64,000 bases of DNA from Synchiropus splendidus (GCF_027744825.2 NC_071337.1:12463031-12527030), one strand, 5' to 3'; shown: positions 22,512 through 36,110, numbered from the stretch's first letter. Made by a program: numbers and translations. Notes: generated by a model not told the origin, from the sequence alone.

Positions 22512-25276
22512 ATAATGACACAAGATCCCACATCCATGCGTATGAAATGAATATGAAATGCATCTTTCCTCCGAGTTAATGAGCTCGGTCGTACCTCAAA
22601 GCCACAAAACTGACACCGTGGAGGTGTTTTGGGCTACTCCTGAGAACATTCTTTGCGGTGCTCTTTTGACAGGTTCAGTACAGCGCAGGGCAGAGAAACT
22701 CTGAATGGTTCATATTTCCACCCAGAACTGGATGAATCTTAAATTCTTTAATCAGTGCTGACTGTGTCCCGAGACTGGGGAAGCGGCCGCCTGAGACGCT
22801 TTGTCTTTGTAAATTGTCTGCCAGGGTTCAGGGGCGCGCTGAATCTGCTGTATACGACCGTTCCTTTCTTTCCTCTATGCAAGTGTTAAATGCTGGCTTC
22901 GTCTTGACTTTATCCGCTCTGAGCAGGAGAACAGCAGGACGACTTGTCAGACAGCCCTGTGAGGAGTCTGATAACTTCACCCAGTCATGACTCTGACTCG
23001 ACAGCATTTAATGTTAAGCCTTGTAGCAAGTCTGACACCAGAGAAGCTGACACTTGGCAGTATCTTAACCACCAGGAAAGGTGATGATTGACAACGTGTA
23101 TTGTGAGTTCAGGCCTGTATCAGGGAATTAAACTCTGTGAAAGCACTTTGTTGGACAACTCTGTTCAAACATTGTGTGTCAGGACGGGACGTTTATTTTG
23201 TTCCATGACTCTCTTCCCTTGAGTGTTTGTTTTTAATGTACAGTATGAGACCAGATGAAAGTGAAGTTCCTGCCCTCTGCAACATTAGCTTCCTCCTTCT
23301 TTGGTGCGAAAGGACCCAAATCCGGGGCCCCAAGGTGAACGGATGAACTGGGCTTCTGTTAAGTGGACATGTGAATGGAGCCGGGAGAATTTTGGCATCT
23401 TGAATTCCCTCAGAATGCTATCGACGAGAAAAGCAATTTATCTTAAGTATTTCTCTGAATGGCATATTTCATATTTTTTGAGGCACCAACGACAGAAACA
23501 GACACAAAAAGACTACTGTACCTAAGGACCAGAACAAAGTATGAATATGAATGAAACCTTTCACCAACACAGACTTATAGTTTGTGATAGTGATACTGGA
23601 GTTCTCTACCTGGCACTCTTTTTCATTCCATTAGAAAAGTGCCCATTTTGCTGGTGTCCATTTGTTTTTGGTGTTTTAACTCCAATGAAGTCTCTCACCA
23701 ATTCCACCGAGTTGTATTTTGATTTAACGGTGCATTTGAGTTCTAGAGAGAGTGGTTCCCCAACCGGCATCACGGCACTCACAAGCCCATGCCACAGCCC
23801 CTCCCTCTCCTCATAGCAAAATGCATTACAATTGAAAGGCTAGCATTGAATGCGAACTTTGAGCTTGCGTTAATGTCACGTATGTTTCATGGGGTCCCAA
23901 AGTGATTTTTAGACCAATGTGGGCAGCACATTTTGTTAACTCATGCCAAGTTAATATTTCAGTGAGTTGACAGCATGTGGTGTTTTATTACGTCACATGT
24001 TCAGGGTTGTCCTTTTTAGTAGCTGCTGCTGATCGCAAGAAATAATAGACATTTTGAACATTTATAAATCATGACGAACCCATCTAACAACAACAATCCT
24101 AAAATAATAATTATGATCATAATATTTTTTTCCACAAATGTGTTCAGTGGCCAGATCTTCGTCTAAAAATACGCTTTATTTTATGTCCCTTTCATAATAT
24201 TTACATGAAATTGCCAGTCCACTTTTTTTCCATGGTTTGTGGACTCATTGTCTGCTCAACCCCACCATGTTGTTGAAGACCTTCAGTCTCTTGAATTCAT
24301 TATCCCTGTTTTGAAAATGATTCATAATGCTTTCCTTTCCGACCTGTGAAGGTCCATGTTCCAGCTTTTACGCCAGAAAATGCATGTTTTCAGAGACGTG
24401 GGGGTTGCTTTCGATGAGTTGAGTGCAGAATTAGTCCAGAATGGCTGTCAAGGACACCTTCAAATCGCATCCCTCCTGTTCCCAGGAGCGATAGCCGTCG
24501 TGAACCCATGACACCCAAGAAAAGTCTTCACTGCAGTCCAGTATTATTTTCCTCAATGGTACTGCAACATTCCTCTATATTTAAAGTGAATTTAAATGTG
24601 TTGTTTCCATCAATATGAACCAATTGTTCTTGAGTTTTATCAAGGTTCAGTTTGTCTCTAATGTATTCTGTTATTTACAAGTCATTTATGGCGCATCAGA
24701 TGTTTTTCTAATTCTCATTATTCAGGTACATAACTACGTCTTTAGTGCTCTTATATACTGATGCAAACACCACACTTTCACTCGGGGATGTGCAACTTGC
24801 TGCTAGGTCAGACAGTCCTCTCAATGGCTTCCAAAGCTTTCTAGCTCGGTCTGCTGGGATCTGAAATGTAAAGGGCACTTCCTGTACGGCTGCCAAAGCA
24901 CTCGGCATATCGTGATCCCGCCTCTGCGTTCAGTGGGCAGTCTGCTCGAACTCTTCGCCACACAGCTTAAGAGACAAGCCAGATTTTACAGGAAAAAGGA
25001 AGTGTCGCTAGAGAGACAATTCCGTTTCAAACTGATCTGCTTGCTGAGCTGCAGCTTTAGCTGGATGGTGAGATGACTAGAAGCACAGTGACGCGGCTCT
25101 GTGAATCACTCCAGCGGTGGATGCCCACGGAATCTGTGTGTAGATTAATGACTAGAAAGAGAATAATTTAATTTGTTGTCACTTATCAAATCAGTCTTCA
25201 TTATTGACATAAAAAAATCCTTCTCTGTCAGAAAATTCATCATAACTTTCACCAGTCAGTGAGGCAGTGTGTAGAA
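22512..25276. other. unique non-coding DNA
   Basis: No repeat family or exon was recognised. A GC-richer section at about 22560-23050 is repeat-free. ORFs of 66-91 codons near 23301-23816 and 24708-24908 have no motif. Confidence 0.4.
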
Positions 25277-25345
25277 CAGGGGTCTCAAACTCAGATGAGT
25301 GGGGGCGTCACCGAGGTAAAGTCTAAATCGAGGTATTGTGAGGCT
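25277..25345 (+). mobile_element. hAT (Charlie-type) terminus, degraded
   Basis: CAGGGGTCTCAAACTCAGAT at about 25277-25296 matches the consensus terminal repeat CAGGGGTNTCAAACTC of hAT/Charlie-type elements. The following bases decay quickly and no right terminus was found, so the end point is arbitrary. Confidence 0.6.
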
Positions 25346-25995
25346 CTTTTAAAAATGACCACCAGCACCAGATTAAGTTCAAGATCAAAAAAGCATGTTG
25401 GCTTTCATGACATGTCAGCGCCACAAATGTGCATCACATGCTCTCGCACTACGAAGAAGGTGTTAACCATCAAGGAAGAGGAAAACTAAACTGTGTGCGA
25501 TTGCCATCGTCCTTTGGGACAAAAGGTACGGTAACCAAAAATGGAGGAGTGGCGCCATGAGCGAAAATGCTAGCTACATACTTGCAGCAAAATTTGTAGC
25601 ACATTAATGGGGAATCTGTGCCTTGAATTCAAAGACAAGTTAAATCCTAAATGTCATCCATTGGAATTCACAGATGGTGTTTTCTGTATGTCTCACTTTA
25701 GATGAAGTGAGCTAGAGGTGGACACCCAGGGACGGGGCTTAAAACTGCTTCCTGAGGGCTGCAAGTGGCCAGGTGGCCGGTGGTGGTTGGCAAGTTGTGC
25801 ATTGCTGCTCAACCCTCTAAATGCTACCGAAGACTTCACAACATTCAGTACAGTGCTGCCAGGAGGAGTGTCACACCTGACTTGCACTCAGGACAATGGC
25901 ACCCCGGTTCCCTTTGTGCCTGAATGGAAACACCCCCCTAAAGGAACTCACCTACCCAACCCCAACAACATCCCACCTCTCATCCACATATTTTA
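25346..25995. other. non-coding DNA
   Basis: A 128-codon ORF (25718-26104) crosses this stretch and runs into the hAT-like fragment beginning at 25996. Its composition and overlap argue against a real gene. Confidence 0.4.
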
Positions 25996-26110
25996 CAGCG
26001 GTGTTGTCAACCTTTTTCAAGCCACGGCACCCTTGGTTCAAGGGAAAAATCCTGAGGCTCACCACCAACGGAACCTCGGCCAAAGGGCACCTAAAGGCCT
26101 TTAGAAAATC
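25996..26110 (+). mobile_element. hAT-like non-autonomous element fragment
   Basis: CAGCGGTGTTGTCAACCTTT then TTCAAGCCACGGCACCCTTG matches the terminus of a dispersed hAT family that begins CAGCGGTTCCCAACCTTTTT and continues with CCACGGCACCC. It continues with a CTGAGGCTCACCACCA word expected in that family. The right end is missing or degraded. Confidence 0.65.
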
Positions 26111-28139
26111 CCTATTCATTCATGAAAAACTGTAGCTATTGACACCCGGTTGTTATTTTGACAGGCTATTTGTTAGAGTGTCCAGAAAGGGGCAGGCAAC
26201 ATGGTGAAGTATATCATGATTTGTTTATTTACTTGCATTAAATAATTGTTTAGATTTTATCACTTCTTTGACTTTATTGTACTTTTGAGTTTCCAGAAAA
26301 ATCCTTAATATCCTTTCCCTGAACTTGCTTCATAAAAACAGTTATTCTTTCTCTCTTCTTCTAAACCACAAAGCAAACTTCGACAGTCCATGAGTATCAA
26401 TACAGTTTTGAAGTGAGACGTTAGCCATTAGCTCTGAGGTGCAGACAGTCTTCGGCGTTCGGGGTCCGACAAGGATCCCGCCCTCCATCGTTCTGTCGTG
26501 AAAGAGTGTCGTCGCATCAAGTTTAAAAACAGCTGGAAGTGGCTCGTGTGACCGGCTTCTTCGCTCAGAGTGTGTGGGAAGACAAGCGCCGCCCACCACA
26601 GCACTGCTGCTTTGACTAACAGATCAGCGCATCAACACTCTGTAGCTCTACAGTAGATTGGATAGGAAGAATGTCAGAGAATCCATGTGATCGCCTCACC
26701 TTGGTGGCTTGCCAACACGTTCCAATTGTCATGATGTCATCATATCGTCCACCTCTATCTCCGGACAAATGAGGTGAAATAGGATCATTTTCCCACTGCA
26801 CACCGGACACTCTCTCACAGCACGCTAGAGGTTGAAAAACGCCTCCCGAAATCTTGAGTTCTTGTTCAGGTGTATATAAAAGTCATATATAAAGTGTCGA
26901 AATCTTGCATGTGCAACTGATTCTGCTCACCTGTTTTGCTACAATGCCACCACAATAGCAGCCCTAGTAAAAAGGGGGAAAAATAGAATAGAATTCCCTG
27001 TGTTTGAGAAGCAGGAAAAGGGGGCTCATGGTCAAAATTGGATCTTTCATATCTCTGTCTCGGCCCCTCCTCATTAATAGTCTCCTCTTCTCTTACCCCA
27101 TCACTCCATCCCACCTCATTCCTTAGTCAGATGGGGCTTTGTAGACAGAAGGTCACAGAAATGTCTCTTTTGCATGCACACATTCTCCCCCCGTTCTCTC
27201 TCTCTTTCTAGGACTCCCTGTATATTCGCAGTCCTTCTGCCCTCTATCACATGCAAATGCATGTATTATTAACAATCGCTTCCTCTTTGTCCCGAATTTT
27301 CATCTTCTTCACCAGACTCCCTCTGTCTTCTGAATACAGGCCATATATTATTCTTTTTGGTCAGACTTCCCACACTGACATGACTATAAGATGTGACAGC
27401 TTTCAGTTATGACCTAAAAAATGATATCAAAGGGTTAAAAATATGAAGGAGAATAGTCCTTTATTGGTCCTTTAGGGGTTTGCTACCTCGCTTCAGGGCA
27501 CCTATGCAGTTCCAAGCATATGGCATCCTTAGTGAGTCCTCTTTATGTGGCCAGTGTCACTTCAGCAAGAGGCTCTGGTTATGATTTAGATGGAGAACTC
27601 ATTCATGTCCCGGAGTCACCTTACGCCTGAAAAGCACAAACCCCACCCCCTGCTACCCATCACTTATTCACACTTGCACAATGCTGCTCAAGCGACCATT
27701 CACAGCTACAAAACTGCCTTGGTAGAAATGGGTCAGTAACATTTGAGATCACAAACAGACACAGACGGCGCGCAGAGGAGCCTGCTGCGTCTGCTGGGGT
27801 TGGCAGTGGGTGGTGGAGCGATGAGCTTCTGTCTGAAGCTGCTGCCCCGGCACAGATGGAGGTGCATGGCTCTGATCCTCGGGCTTCCAGTCCCAGGATT
27901 TCATGGAAAGATTCGCTTGGTTTTATTATCATCTGTCTTTGTGTATTGACAGCAACACAACACCTTGACTTTAGTGTTGTTCACTTCTTAGTCTTAATTA
28001 CTATTGAAATTATTTTGGTTTATTTTAAACACAGTGCACACCAACAGTTAAAATGAAATATTTTTATCAAACCAAAGTGCTTTAAAATAAACAGTTTCTC
28101 AATTTCCCTTTACGTCACGTAGGAGAGAAGGATGATTTG
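26111..28139. other. unique non-coding DNA
   Basis: Mostly unremarkable. Opposing ORFs of 90 (-) and 68 (+) codons overlap at 27660-27949 in a GC-richer patch. No motif was recognised. Confidence 0.4.
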
Positions 28140-28256
28140 GTCTCATGTTTCAACAACTGATTCACAGTATTGAGGCTTCAGGAAACACAGCCCTGATTTC
28201 CTGCTCTCAGACAGAGGCACTCTTGGTTTAAACATGACACGAGGTTTCACTGAAAT
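28140..28256 (-). mobile_element. GAGGCTTCATGAAAC-family MITE, partial, inverted copy
   Basis: Read on the minus strand, this contains CAGTGAAACCTCGTGTCATG, TTTAAACCAAGAGTGCC and the terminal-repeat word GTTTCCTGAAGCCTCAA, in the same order as the right half of the copy at 28308-28490. It therefore lies in opposite orientation to that copy, about 55 bp away. The left half is missing. Confidence 0.6.
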
Positions 28257-28307
28257 AACAATATAAAGTTCAGTTCAATAACAAAAATGGCAGTACAGTA
28301 TCTGATG

Positions 28308-28490
28308 ATGGGCTGGTGAGGCTTCATGAAACAGTGTTCTCATTTTCACGGCACACGAGACGACACTCCCTGCTCTAAAATCTTTGTGTTTGAATAACTA
28401 TTTTAATGTAACCTCACATCATTTTAAACCAAGAGTGCAACCATTTCAGCTCAGTAAATAAAGCCACTGTTTTATGAAGCCTCACAACAG
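28308..28490 (+). mobile_element. GAGGCTTCATGAAAC-family MITE, near-complete copy
   Basis: The left terminus CTGGTGAGGCTTCATGAAAC with CAGTG (28313-28337) is mirrored by CACTGTTTTATGAAGCCTCA at 28465-28484, giving terminal inverted repeats of about 23 bp with one or two mismatches. The interior has TCTAAAATCTTTG and TTTTAAACCAAGAGTGCAA, shared with the copies at 32.9 and 58.9 kb. It encodes nothing. The wider left-end consensus across copies (TAGTGATGGGCTGGTGAGGC) fits a hAT-type non-autonomous element. No clean 8-bp duplication was found. Confidence 0.75.
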
Positions 28491-30634
28491 ATATCTATAA
28501 CACGATAACAAAAATCAAAAGTAAAAAAGTCCAAAACTGGGGGTAGTTCAGAAACTATATCAGATGGACCACTAGACCTGCTCCTCAGTTAAATTCTATT
28601 TTTCAAACAATAAAATCACTATGTTGATGCAAGTAGCGGATGAGACTCGCTAAGTCTTGGTTTTATCAGTTTGATACATATTGTAGAGCTGTTTGTTCGC
28701 ATACGTATAACAACTTCAGACTCAGACGATTACGAGTGCAAACCTTACTGCATATGTACAGCTCAAGTAACTGCACCATCGACACCCTCAATTTCAAATT
28801 TTAAACAACATGCCACAGAGCTTCGCTGCTTTATCAATGGATATCCATGAACCATTTCATTACAGAATTTTGTTATTGTTTTTTCTTTTTTTCTCCACTA
28901 AGAATATGCCACAACAGCGAACCCGGCTTTTGAATACTGTCCTTCAAATTAAGCATTTGTCAAGATCCGGCAATGAAATTATTGGTTCAGATGAATGTGA
29001 AAAGTCTGCTACGAAAGAATTGCAGGAAATTCTGACCACGAAGATGAGCAGCCAAGACATACTTTGTCCTGTAAATACGACATTTATTGTGCATTTTATT
29101 ACAAGATACAACAGTCAGGTCTGTAATCGCCGTAGAATTGAGGCGGAGATTTGCTGACGTTGTAGATGAACAACTTTGAACTCTGTTTGGGGCGGCTGTT
29201 GCTTCACAAATCACACCCAATAGTATTATGAATCATGGCTGTAAATATGGTGACAGACAATAAGTCTTGATAATTGTGTTTCTTACTTGATTTAAACATT
29301 ATAGATTTCATTTCACTGATGTACGTCACAATTTCAGAATACTGCATATGCATGTGTTTGCGTCAAAATTATTCACATATGATGCAACATAAAATCGACA
29401 TTAGCAGTTTTCATATTAAGAGTTGACACCAGACAAACTTTGGTGCCACATCCAACATTCTGAAACTGCTCCTTCAGCTCCACTCAGAAGTTGAAATCGA
29501 TTTTATTGTCGGTGTTCTGAGCATAAGCGGAATGAACCATACATAAAAGCAAGACAAGTCAAATCTATATATATTTTTCCCAGCGTCACGACATGATTCG
29601 TGATGCTTGAAATGGAATGAGTCATATAATCAAATTGAAGATGGGAAAACAAAGCAACAACAGTAACCGACATCTTCTGGCACCCATATCAATGAAGCCA
29701 GCCTTGAAACTACACACTTACAGAATCTTTCATATGGGTGTGAACGCTGGAGCTTTTACAACGTTTATTTCAATTTATTGCTGACAAAAAAAAAAAGATA
29801 GAAATATTGCATATTAAACGCATATGTACTTTATTTCTTCAGTTCCTGGTGTGACGCATTATATGGCGTGGTGCCTTAACCATGATGCATATAACTTGTA
29901 GAGGTTAAGTGAAAATTACTGTTGTTGTGTCTGACATTCTGAATTGGCTCCAAAGTGCAAAAACCAAAAACACTAACACGAGTAAAATGCTGGCTTGTTG
30001 TATGTTTCATGATTTACTAAATGACATATTTTCACACCAATAATGTCAAATATTTTCTATCACCAATTGCACATAATAATATACTAGTATAGGTCTTACT
30101 GTGTGTTTCACATTGAAAACCTTTTGTGAGAAACTGAAAAATGAAATAAATAAAATGAATGACTTCATGACTCAAGAGAAAATTGAAAGTAGTGGAAGAG
30201 CAGATGATAGCAGACCTGTGATGAACCGCAAAATGACTGACACTCAAAAGAGCTTAAATATAGCACAGGTCCACGAGTGTTGGGGAGAGTGTTCACCCTC
30301 CCCACCCAGGATGTGCCATCTGACCACACAAGGAATCCCTGCTTGGAGTTCTAACAGAAATCTTTGGTCAGTTCTTTGGGCCTGTTTATTTTAGGGCCGG
30401 CCATATGGCTCGATGAGTCCCCGGACGTACTTTTTAAACAACCAGGCGGCATAAATGGCATTGGGATGTCATTCTGTGATGGCCTCTCACCTGGCGCTTT
30501 TTGTAAAAAATGTATTTGCCATGAGGGCCAGTGTGCTGGGTCTTCACTTATTAATAGCAGTTTGCCTGGTAGGTTTTGAATCCTTGCTCAACTTAAGGTT
30601 CACTTAGTATATGCATAATCTGATGAACGAACAA
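28491..30634. other. AT-rich non-coding DNA
   Basis: No repeat family was recognised. A 115-codon ORF at 28810-29157 has an alternative reading on the other strand and no motif. Confidence 0.4.
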
Positions 30635-30840
30635 GGCTTTTTTTTTTTGCAAGTCCATGTCAAGTCACTGACCAGGAGGCTTACAAGTCTTGCGTCATTG
30701 GTCATGATTCCGAGTTAAATCTCAATTCTTTGGTAAGGAGTCTAAGACAAGTCTTTGGTTATGACTCCAAGTCAAGTCTTAAGTCTTTCGTAGCGAGTTC
30801 AAGTCAAGTCTCCGGTCCCGTGTCCATGTCAAGTCCTAAA
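30635..30840. repeat. degenerate CAAGTCAAGTCT-type dispersed repeat
   Basis: The words CAAGTC, AAGTCAAGTCT and AAGTCTTTGG recur at about 20-40-bp spacing, for example GACTCCAAGTCAAGTCTTAA and TCCATGTCAAGTCCTAAAAG. Similar AAGTC/GAGTC-rich repeats are scattered in fish genomes. A matching stretch at 31610-31710 may be the far end of the same element. Confidence 0.5.
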
Positions 30841-31609
30841 AGTGGAAGCAGCATGCTATGATTTGCAGCCAATATCCAGCTGACTTGGACCACTGCATTG
30901 ATATAAATAAATGCTAAATGCATCAAAGCATGACATCATCATCAGGGGTTATACTTGTTTTAAATATTGGACTTTTATTGACGTTTTAACAGCTGTCAGG
31001 TTTGTTTGAATGACTCTTAGTTGCTCATCATTACGTTGTCCGGTATCGAATATGGTGACATGAAATCTGTGCAGGTGAAAGATCTATTTTACGCAGAACC
31101 TGTGACAGATGTGACCAAGTTAGCTGGCAGTTCCCAGGTGCTAATGCTAATGTTGCACTATGTTACATGACAGACTTCTGCGGATGCGTTTTGAGGCCCT
31201 AGATCTCGCGAAGCCATTTACCACCTGGAGGTGGAGCAGTACCAGTTTCACCAGCCTATCAGTGAGACTGACTCCAGTGTTAGCGTTGTGATGGTGACGA
31301 GGCTGAGTGAAGGAGCCGCTGCCAGCTGAAGACAGCAGTAAATATGTGCTTTTTAACAAAAGTTGGGACCCAGGAAATGTCACTAAATTTGTCGCTAGTC
31401 ACTTTTCAAAATAAAAGTTGCAGAGAGGGTTCAGAAAGTTGCTAGATTTAGCCACAAAAGTTTTCAAGTCTGCAACAGTGGACGCTTGCAGGCCTCAGGG
31501 TGCACATTTGTGCACGACGAATGACATTCGGGAATCGGTGCAGGGTGGGAAGGAGATCAGACTAAACTTAAACAGAGCATTACACACAAATCACAAGTCT
31601 GAGTTATGT
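30841..31609. other. possible interior of the AAGTC-rich element, or unique DNA
   Basis: This lies between two AAGTC-rich stretches. No coding capacity for a transposase was recognised. Confidence 0.3.
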
Positions 31610-31710
31610 GTCAAGTGTTCTGGCCTCGGATCCAGTTAAGTCTGAACACATTTATGTGCTACTTGAGTCCAAGTCGCAGATCCAAGTCCCCGTCTCAAAG
31701 ATGGTTATCC
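31610..31710. repeat. second AAGTC/GAGTCC-rich stretch
   Basis: It contains TGTCAAGTGTTCTGGCCTCG, CAGTTAAGTCTGAACAC and CTTGAGTCCAAGTCGCAGAT, in the same orientation as 30635-30840. It could be the other flank of one ~1.1-kb element. Confidence 0.4.
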
Positions 31711-32279
31711 GAGACAACTAAACCATCCGTTACTCGTCCTTTGCTAAAGACCTAGCGTCACAGTTTAGAAACGGGGCAGGCGGGTACCACATAATTTGGA
31801 CTTGCCAAGTTGAATAAATACTTTTAAAAAGTCATTGCATGTAATCCTCGAGATAAAACAACCATTAGTTAAAAAAATCGATTCCACATGCGCACAAGAA
31901 AACCATCCATATTGCAATTATATCTTGAAAGCAGTGCCTAATGGGCTGGCATTCCAAGAGCAAAAGCGATCGGTAACCACATGTAAACAAAGCTCAAATG
32001 GTTTGCCAAAAACTTAGCAGCTGTTGATGGTGAAATTGAACTGCATAAATAGGCTGCAGCCCAATTTACTGATGTTTTAGCAGCTGCCTGCCATCTCTCC
32101 TCCACCAACCACGCAGCGTGCAGGCTGGGAGGGTGGACCGTCGCGCTTTTCAATTGACGCAATAAACACTTAGAATCCTATTTGTTTTCCGACTTTTGGG
32201 GGCTGCATCTTCTGTTGTCACACTGTGGGCTGAATCCTGTAATGGTGAGATGATGATTAGACCAAGCTTTTGAGTGTGT
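31711..32279. other. non-coding DNA
   Basis: No gene or repeat was recognised. Confidence 0.4.
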
Positions 32280-32520
32280 TCCCAACGCTCCCTTTGCAAT
32301 AATGTTGTTTATTCAAGCTGACAGCGCTCCATCCACTCTCCCTCTCTGTTCTGCTGCCTGCCGCACCGCTCATTAGCAAACAGTTCTGCCTGTGCTCACA
32401 TTGCGTCTCAGCAACCTGTGAGCCATGATTTGTGCCTCCCCAGGAGGACGCCCGACTGTCACCTCATAATCTTTTGCTTATTATATGCCTGCTAATGAAA
32501 TATGGTCATATAACATCTCG
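32280..32520. promoter_or_regulatory. candidate conserved non-coding element
   Basis: A repeat-free stretch with CAATAATGTTGTTTATTCAA, CTCATTAGCAAAC and GCTAATGAAATATG (TAAT and forkhead-like words) and a balanced composition unlike the AT-rich surroundings. The call is based on composition only. Confidence 0.15.
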
Positions 32521-32790
32521 CTGGTCCAAGACTCTGTTTTGTCGATATGGAGATTTGGTTTTTCTATTGCATTGGTACGTAGATTTGCTGCAGGCTTCCC
32601 TTACAAAAGTCAGCTGTATTGGTAGTTAAGCGTCACACCGGATGGAAAGGTGTAAACTTTTGCCTACACTGATTCATGCTCCCGATACGGAGTGAAAACT
32701 GGCCTCATCGCACGAGAATATTCTGCCTCATATCCTTGACACTTTCTTTCTGAGGCGACCCCAAAATGGATGCACATGTCTAGTTCAGTA
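32521..32790. other. non-coding DNA
   Basis: Nothing was recognised. Confidence 0.4.
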
Positions 32791-32793
32791 GTC

Positions 32794-33020
32794 ATGATGG
32801 GTGGCGAGGCTTCATGAAACTCATTTTCATTTTCTACTTTTTCAGTGAAACCTCATCCAAGAGCGCCACCTTTGGGGTTATAAAAATGATGGAGCCTCAC
32901 TAGCCCCTTGTTGTCAGAGTCCACTAGAATGGCGTTCTGTGCTCTAAAATCTTTGCATTTGAACAACCATTTGAATGAACCCTGACAACGTTTTTTAAAC
33001 CGAAAGCGTCACCATCTGTT
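32794..33020 (+). mobile_element. GAGGCTTCATGAAAC-family MITE followed by a second partial copy
   Basis: TGATGGGTGGCGAGGCTTCA with TGAAAC (about 32796-32820) is a left terminus. GTGAAACCTCATCCAAGAGC follows as interior, and ATGATGGAGCCTCACTAGCC (32887-32906) matches an inverted right terminus, giving a complete short copy of about 110 bp. The interior motifs then appear again at 32920-33012: CTCTAAAATCTTTGCATTTG, CCATTTGAATGAACCC and TTTTTTAAACCGAAAGCGTC. A second, partial copy is therefore abutted or nested. Confidence 0.7.
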
Positions 33021-36000
33021 TCAGAAAACTAAAGCTAAGCTCTCATATTTGGGCGAGCAAAGGAAACGGCATTGCCTCGCTCAACATTAAAACAGAAACC
33101 TCAGCTCAGTCTTCTTTCATATTTCATTTTGTTTTTCGTAGGTGACTGATATTACAAATTAGACCAAAAATGTGCTCACATTTTGTGTCATCAAAATGAC
33201 TCACATAGTACCAATGAAATGAGGTAACCATGTACTTAGCAACAAAATGTTTGCAAATATATTCTCGGAGCCTTCATGTAGTTTCCTAGCAACATTGCAT
33301 ATCTAAATGTCCTTTTACCTTAACAGCCAAATGCAAAACGCACAGAGCCTCTGATGATAAGAGTTTGAACAAGTGTGGGCGTGTGTGCCCATGCGCTCCC
33401 AGTATCTTGACTTGGGCTTTGGCTGGAACCAGCGGAGCAGAGAAGTTAATTGGCATCAGCAGAGCAATGCCAGACAATAGCTGGAAACAAACACAGACAC
33501 AACACCACTTTCCCTGGAAAAACTGCACGCACGGACGGCCCCGCTGCGTTTCACGGCTGAATCCAAACACTGGAGCGTACTGTTCTGTCTTTATTAACAC
33601 GCGTGGCTTACATGCTCCATGACTGTGTGTGGGAACAATGCGCTTATGTCTGCTGGGGTATTGGGGTCGCTGGGGTAATAAGCGATGTGTTGGACATGGT
33701 TTTTTGGGCTAACTGCCTCCACTATCGAGAGAAATTCTGCTCTCCAATTATAGCTTACCTGCCAATCTTGTTCTCTCGTATCAGTAAATATGCTGCCTGC
33801 CTGAGTATTGGCAGCCGCACTATCTTGCTGACTTCATCTTGATGACTGTGTTCAGTTTAGTTTCTGCTATTGCTTTTTTTTGGCTCAGATTTAGTTAATC
33901 TAAGCAACTCAAGTGGTATTTACGGTCAAAGGGTCCCTTCATATTTTATAAATATTACACTAGCTGACTGGGATATGAAGTTATAGACAGCTTCCTGTAG
34001 ATGACAGAAATTGTTCAATTGTCTGTGTATTCTTCTGAATACTTTAAACTTACTTTCATGATATGCTGTGAACTGCTGTATAGTCTATTGATAAATATTG
34101 TGATCATTTCTATGCATGATACATGATTTGATCAGAAAACATAAATTTTTTTAGAAATTCTATTTGTATTTAAAGACAAACCGATGATATGGGTAAATCC
34201 TTTATTTATTTTTCCAACTTATTTCGAGAGAAAAAATGGACAAAAACAATAATGGATATTGCTTGATATGGATCCCACTTTAGCATGATATCCACATTTT
34301 GTAATGCTCCCGGTGATAGATTTTCAATTTTTACCTTTTTAACTTTTTTTTATATTTGTGAGAAGCATGACAAGGTTGTAACATTTTAATGGACTGTTTG
34401 TTCGGGTACTATTTCAACGCGATTGAAATACGTCTCGAGGGACTGAACCGTGATGATCGACCTGAAATTCCTCGGGGCAGTTTGAGATGTACTTAAAGCT
34501 GCACAACCTGAAGTGTTTTACACAATCATTACTATCGTAACGCACATACAGTTGATCTGTGTGTGCGTGTGGGTTGTGTCCAAGAGAGATCGATTTTATG
34601 ATGTTGATCTATCTCTCTGAATGTATCCTTACTAAACCCTGACTTGCTTGAGAACCTGCTCTCCAAAGTAAATTCTACACACCAACCCACACTAATGCAT
34701 TATTAGCCCACAGACACGTACAGACTCACATCCTTTCTAATCCACCAATACTGGCTCTTAAACACTCTCTGAAAAGATAGAAGGGGCAGACAAGTCTGGA
34801 AGAGAGCAGTATCCACCAAAAACGTATTGAGAAACACATATTTAGGTGTATATCTATGCTTTTACTGTTTAGTCATCATTTTTAATGTATATATTATAAG
34901 TATAAAAGTCTCTCTTATCTTTATGTTGCCATGTTTGCCTCACATATTCAAGTTCCTAATCCAATATTTAAAAACATCTTCAACACAAAGCCAGCGTTTT
35001 CTCTCCTCCTCTGGCCATGGTGCTGAACTCAAGCTGCCGACTGTACAGACGCTGTCCAAGGTGCTGGTCTGTGTTTACGCCAGCAGGCATCTGTTCTACT
35101 GGTGAGAGTTCATTGCCAATGAAAACACTCAATCAATCTGTTTGCGGTGCCGTCCATTGCCATTGAACAGTCTGCCATTAAACCGGACGCCCTGCTATTT
35201 AAAATCCTTTATCTTTGGATGGGGGGGAAAAAAAAGTTACCTTATACTGCACAAGCACGACGGCTTGGTTCGATTCTGTGATCACATTTCTTATGTTTAC
35301 GATTCAGCTTTGAATGAAGCCATATGAAAATTTCATGTTTCCCTGTCAGCAGGAGAGTTTTGTTGCTTTTCTTTGTTACTTTTCCTGCCGAGTCAAACAG
35401 CTGACCTAACCAAGAGCAATCATATGGTATTTTTCTGTGTATACATGAGGTTAAAATCCCTCATCGGAACACAGCCAGACTTAACTCTAAGTTTTTGTAT
35501 CTGCTGTAAACTTAAAGGAAGATTTGATCAACACCAGAGAAGGCAATAAACTCAACCGATCATGATAGAGACTCTCAGGGATATTCTTTTGAATAACCTC
35601 AGTGGAACTGACCGCACACAAATATGCTATACACATGAGCTTGCAAACAGCACGACAATGATGGAGAACACACTCTGAAAGGATGCTCATGTTTTGATTG
35701 ATGAGAAAGTGAAGCTGCGAGTGATTTTAACTTGCAACTGTGTAAGTACAGCACTTTACATTGGATCAAGGTACATTTTTTGTTTTCATACCAGCTTGCT
35801 GTGTTGTATTACACATGTGTTGATAAGGAAATAAAGTGCCCTTCTGTCTATTTAATTGAAAGTCATAGTATAAAATGTAAATGTCTAATAATAATCTAGC
35901 ACCAATGAAAAGCAGCCCATAATAACTGAGGTGGAGTTGGAACACACATACTAAAGTACAGTTTTATTGCACATTATTTGGACTCATTATTCTGTGTGCA

Positions 36001-36110
36001 GATATGAGAATGAATGTCTAGTGCCTCTGGTATAAAGACTGGTAACGTTTCAGATTGCCGCTACTTGAATCCATCCAACTTTTGCGTACGTGACCGTGTA
36101 AATACACCAG
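33021..36110. other. AT-rich unique non-coding DNA
   Basis: No repeat family or exon was recognised. Opposing ORFs at 33286-33622 (104 codons minus, 85 plus) occupy the same DNA without motifs. Confidence 0.4.

Noticed and set aside
25718..26104. 128-codon ORF
   Set aside because: Its last third is a hAT-like element and the rest has no motif.
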